Source: Capsicum annuum (taxonomy: Eukaryota > Streptophyta > Magnoliopsida > Solanales > Solanaceae). From it: 64,000 bases of DNA. Location: positions 136,708,787-136,772,786 of the forward strand of contig NC_061121.1 of the NCBI RefSeq assembly GCF_002878395.1, in the 5' to 3' direction. The position numbers and the translations under genes are program-made. Numbering within the stretch: position 1 is the stretch's first letter; each line of letters starts with the position of its first letter. Under the pieces are notes generated by a model, which searched no databases, was not told the DNA's origin, and saw nothing but the letters and a program-made list of their open reading frames with translations. Below, in pieces: positions 60,901 through 64,000 of this stretch.

Positions 60901-61099
60901 CTTGGCATTGGTATTGGTATTATGGTTATTACTGGTTAACTAATTTTTATTTGTGATTGTTCCATTTTTTTAAGTTATATGTTCTGAATTCATCTGACTT
61001 AATTTGTAGGGTGATTATGGTTGGGTATTTGGGGTGATCTTTAGTCCCGATTGGACTGGAGGGACCCAACATGACTAGGTCCTTGTTTTGGTCGAGTCA
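57925..61099 (+). repeat. long LTR with internal tandem duplication
   Basis: The right end (GTCA at 61,099) is set by the primer site at 61,103. The left end is uncertain (about 57,925, TGTTGGCTGA). It contains a ~922-bp tandem duplication and, further on, LTR-typical phrases such as 'cgtgcggctacacgtacta' near 60,362. Style and primer site suggest a chromovirus. Confidence 0.6.
57941..59780 (+). repeat. ~922-bp tandem direct duplication
   Basis: The phrase GTTTTGGTCC plus 'tggaaag' begins at 57,941 and again at 58,863. The two copies align almost throughout ('gttttgagccttctattgat', 'acccatctcgtat', 'gtccagtgtctagc'), with small gaps. The second copy drifts away after about 59,760. Confidence 0.9.
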
Positions 61100-61102
61100 A
61101 AT

Positions 61103-61115
61103 TGGTATTAGAGCC
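61103..61115 (+). other. primer-binding site, tRNA-iMet type
   Basis: TGGTATTAGAGCC differs at one base from TGGTATCAGAGCC and is followed by CTAGATTCATGGTC, a usual chromovirus leader. Confidence 0.9.
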
Positions 61116-61304
61116 CTAGATTCATGGTCACTTTGAAGATATAAATTTGTGTCAACTAGAATCTATTTTAAGTGTGTGTATCCCACCACATTCATAATGG
61201 AGAGGCTACAAGTCATTGAGGAATGTTTCTCATTCTTGTGTTTTATTTATAAGCTTGGAGTCTATGTCCTAGAATCTTATACTTAAAGGTTGTATTTGTG
61301 GGGT

Positions 61305-62570
61305 TGCCTATAGATGAGGCACACATGCATCCAACCAAATTTACTAGGATCTGCACTTTATATAATATTCTTGAGGTATATTTGGAGGAACTTAGACTGA
61401 GGTTTTTCCCTTCCCGCTTATAAAAGGAGCATCATAATAGCTGGGGGAACTTCCTAGAACATCTATCATTACATGGTATAAATTATGCAGTTAATTCTTG
61501 AACATGTTCTTTTCTCCATCCAGGGTGTTCTAGTTGAAAGTTGAGATTTATAATTTCAGGCAAATGCAATCAAAATCTATTCATGAGGCTTGGTTTAGGT
61601 TTAATTAGAAGCTTAGCATGGTGCCTAACCCTTCAATTTTAGGAGTCAACTAATTGGATATATTATATATAGACCAAATTATCAGTTCTAGAGTTATGGA
61701 AGACACTATATCTAGAGGAGCCTTTATGAGATTGTGATGGGATATAGCTTCTAGTAATATGGATTAGATCTCACTAACTAACTAGGGTGGAAAAATTGAG
61801 AAGTTGAGAGAGGTTTAGGCATTGAAGCCATTAGAGTTTGCAATGAGCCGAGAATGGATAAGGATGTTATAGCTCAAGAGATTTCTCTATTATGGATCGA
61901 TATTGGTGAGTTGGACAAATAGTTTTTAACAATAAATTCTTCAAAGGTAAATTCACTAGGGTCAAAGGGTGTAGCCTCTAGAGTTTATGGGTGTAAGATA
62001 GAGGAGGCAAAGTATTTGGATAGTTGATTGGTGGGTTTTGTAGCCTAAGGGCAAGGAAACCAAGGTTAAACCCATTATGATGATAAAGACAAAAATAGTG
62101 AGTGGAGGAATAAAGATGACTACAAAGATAAAAGAGACCAGTACATTCCACCTAGCAGACAAGATATAGATTCAAGATTAAAAGATATGTTATCTAAACT
62201 GATGAAGGGTTAAAAGAGTCAAGAAACTTGCCTTAAAGAACTTAGGATGATATTTTGGGATTTACCCAAAAGGTTAACTCATATGCAACATCTATCAAGC
62301 AGTTTGAGCAGTAGTATAGGCAGATCTATGCCACTTTTACTCATTGACAGCCAGGTACCCTTCCTAGTGACATTGTGTTGAATTCTCCAACACTTGGTCA
62401 TTGTCTGGATACTAACACTAGGAGTGGCTCCCCACCCAATGACCATTTTGTGCCTACCACTAATGAGTCAAAGAAGGATAATATTATTGTTGATGATCCA
62501 TCTGAAGTTGTGTTCGAGAATTTGACTTGTAGTAATGATGAATATGAGAGTGAGCATAGTGACAACTAAA
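61305..62570 (+). pseudogene. gag: Athila-type gag, degenerate
   Basis: From about 61,310 the text follows Athila-type Gag: LPIDEAHMHPTKFTRICTLY, then LEELRLRFFPFPL, LGELPRTSITTW and VEIYNFRQMQSKSIHEAWFR. Around 61,640-61,860 comes the later capsid part. Near 62,405 TNTRSGSP is the TRSGK-like motif close to the Gag end. The open piece 62,375-62,569 is acidic at its end. Several stops. Its N-terminus is missing: chromovirus-type leader precedes it directly. Confidence 0.8.
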
Positions 62571-63215
62571 TCACAGATGGGCCTAAAGATGGGGTGCAAA
62601 ATTTTAGTATGGTTTATCCAGCACCATTAGTAGAAAAGAAGGGAGACCCAAGGCAGTCACCATCCCATATTCTATCTGGCATTTTGATATTAATCAAGCT
62701 TTATGTGATTTAGGAGAGGGCATAAATTTAATGTCGCTAGTGATATATGAACTATTAGGGTTAGGAGAATTAAATCCTATATCCGTAAGGCTATTGATGG
62801 TTGATTCATCTGTAAATGAGCCAGTTGGTATTTTATGTGACATAGAAGTAAGGGTGGCATAATTCACCGACCCAACAGATTTCATAAATTTGAGTTTGAA
62901 CTGGATGTACAAGATCCGATTATCTTAGGTAGACACATCTTATTCACTTGTCTAGTATTTTTTGATATAGACTTAGAGGTGATCTACTTCAAACTAAACA
63001 ATGAGCAAATAGTGTTTAATATGTTCATGACAGTACAACAGCTAGATTATATAAGAGTGGTGGCAGTGTTAGATGCTCTAGATGATAATGTGTTTGTAGT
63101 GGATGTGCCTACTGAAGAAAGATTAGGGGTAAAAGAATTAGAAATAATGATTATACCCTTCGAGAGTGGTGGGATAGATGAATATAATGATTTGGTTAAT
63201 GATTGCATAGCATAG
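62571..63215 (+). pseudogene. pol: Athila-type aspartic protease region
   Basis: Near 62,690 INQALCDLGEGINLM is the retropepsin active site with Asp and Gly kept (usual form DLGA). Then comes LMVDSSVNEPVGILCDIEVR. The open piece 62,979-63,215 starts IYFKLNNEQIVFNMFMTVQQ and ends in an acidic linker to RT (SGGIDEYNDLVNDC), a stretch typical of Athila polyproteins. Stops and one or two frame changes break it. Confidence 0.8.
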
Positions 63216-64000
63216 GTTCTTACAAATATGCCCCTAAGAAGCTAGATCTTGATTTTAAAAATAGAACCACACCTTCTCCAAATCTGTCCATTGAGGAGCC
63301 ATCGGTCTTGGAATTGAAGGCCTTCTAATCTCATTTGCAGTATGTCTTTTTGGGGTCAAACAACATCCTACCAGCGAATATTGAGGAATATTTGGCAAGA
63401 GCAAAAGTGGAATCTTTTATAGCAGTGTGGAAAACATTCCAGAAAGTTATTGGATGGACCATTGCAGACATTACGGGGATTCCACCAGGTATATATGCAA
63501 ATATAAGATACAACTTGAGCCAGATTGCATTTTATATATTGAGCTTTAGAGGAACTTAACCCTCAAATACAAAAGATAATAAAAAAGGAAATAATCAAGT
63601 AGTTAGATGTTGAGGTGGTTTTCCCTATTGCAGATGGCAAGTGGGTAATACCATTTTAATACAATCAAAAAGGGGGAACACAACGGTTCCTATTAAAAAA
63701 TAAATTAGTACCTATGAGGTCAGTGACCGGTTGGAGAGTCTGAATGGATTATAGAAAGCTAAAAAAATAGATAGAAAAGGACCATTTCCCTATGTCGTTC
63801 ATGGATCATATATTGGATAGACAAGCAGGCAGGGGTTGGTATTATTTTCTTACGAGTTACAATCAAATCATGATTGCTACCTAAGATAAAAAGAAGTCTA
63901 CTGTTTGTTGCCCTTATGGGACCTTTGCTTTCAAGAGTATTTCATTCAGATTATGCAATGTGCCAACTTCTTTTTAGAGATGTATGATGTCCATATTCTC
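63216..64000 (+). pseudogene. pol: Athila-type reverse transcriptase, cut by window end
   Basis: It starts with the linker PSVLELKAF and a frame with LPANIEEYLARAKVESF and IGWTIADITGIPPGI, the conserved approach to RT. The fingers and palm start follow: SVTGWRV, MDYRKLKK, KDHFPMSFMDHILDRQAGRG and CCPYGTFAFK. This is the classical Athila RT text. The catalytic DD box would lie just beyond 64,000. Stops and frame changes are present, so this is a dead copy. Confidence 0.85.

Noticed and set aside
1..64000. Host genes, tRNA/rRNA genes, CRISPR arrays, bacterial operons
   Set aside because: None could be supported; every recognisable coding stretch belongs to a retroelement or viral-like family, and the repeat arrays lack CRISPR spacing.

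Overview
This window looks like the repeat-filled, gene-poor DNA of a large-genome flowering plant. The repeat families (Tekay/Del-like chromoviruses, Athila-lineage Ty3/gypsy elements and decayed caulimovirid-like sequence) fit Solanaceae such as pepper or its relatives, but that assignment is an inference. The DNA is AT-rich. I found no intact host gene, no tRNA or rRNA gene, no CRISPR array and nothing bacterial. Every coding stretch I can identify belongs to a transposable element or an endogenous viral element, and all are broken by stops and frameshifts.

Layout. (1) 1-7,179: part of a minus-strand Athila-like element with LTR, tRNA-Asp-type primer site, gag and protease, then a separate 'plant transposon protein' remnant; no reverse transcriptase is seen. 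(2) 7,180-17,014: a minus-strand chromovirus with a truncated 3' LTR, gag-pol remnants and a 5' LTR, followed by a second 5'-type LTR separated from the first only by a 26-bp primer-site remnant. (3) 17,015-about 47,670: an endogenous pararetrovirus (EPRV)-like cluster of three related units. Units A and B lie head to tail on the plus strand and unit C is inverted. Each reads leader with primer site, movement protein, a second ORF with capsid-like and zinc-knuckle parts, and a terminal domain. In all three the reverse transcriptase/RNase H part is absent, at what looks like the same join. (4) 25,803-38,510: a complete but dead plus-strand chromovirus inserted into unit B, with a perfect 5-bp target duplication (AAGAT). 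Its 5' LTR carries a nested solo LTR (27,320-29,876). (5) 47,670-49,680: no recognisable feature. (6) 49,680-54,824: a chromovirus integrase tail, a 622-bp LTR with primer site, and unknown ORF remnants. (7) 54,825-57,835: a minus-strand chromovirus 3' LTR and integrase tail. (8) about 57,930-64,000: a plus-strand LTR with a 922-bp internal tandem duplication, joined to an Athila-lineage gag-protease-RT that runs off the window.

How it fits together. The order of events can be read from the nesting. The EPRV-like units and chromoviruses came first, the plus-strand chromovirus split unit B, a solo LTR then landed in that chromovirus, and the Athila-like element appears to have landed in the 3' LTR of the minus-strand chromovirus. 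The most unusual item is the EPRV-like cluster: three diverged copies share one RT-less architecture. That suggests a deletion derivative which multiplied (perhaps with replication supplied in trans), or one component of a divided genome. All boundaries were read by eye, without alignment or database search.
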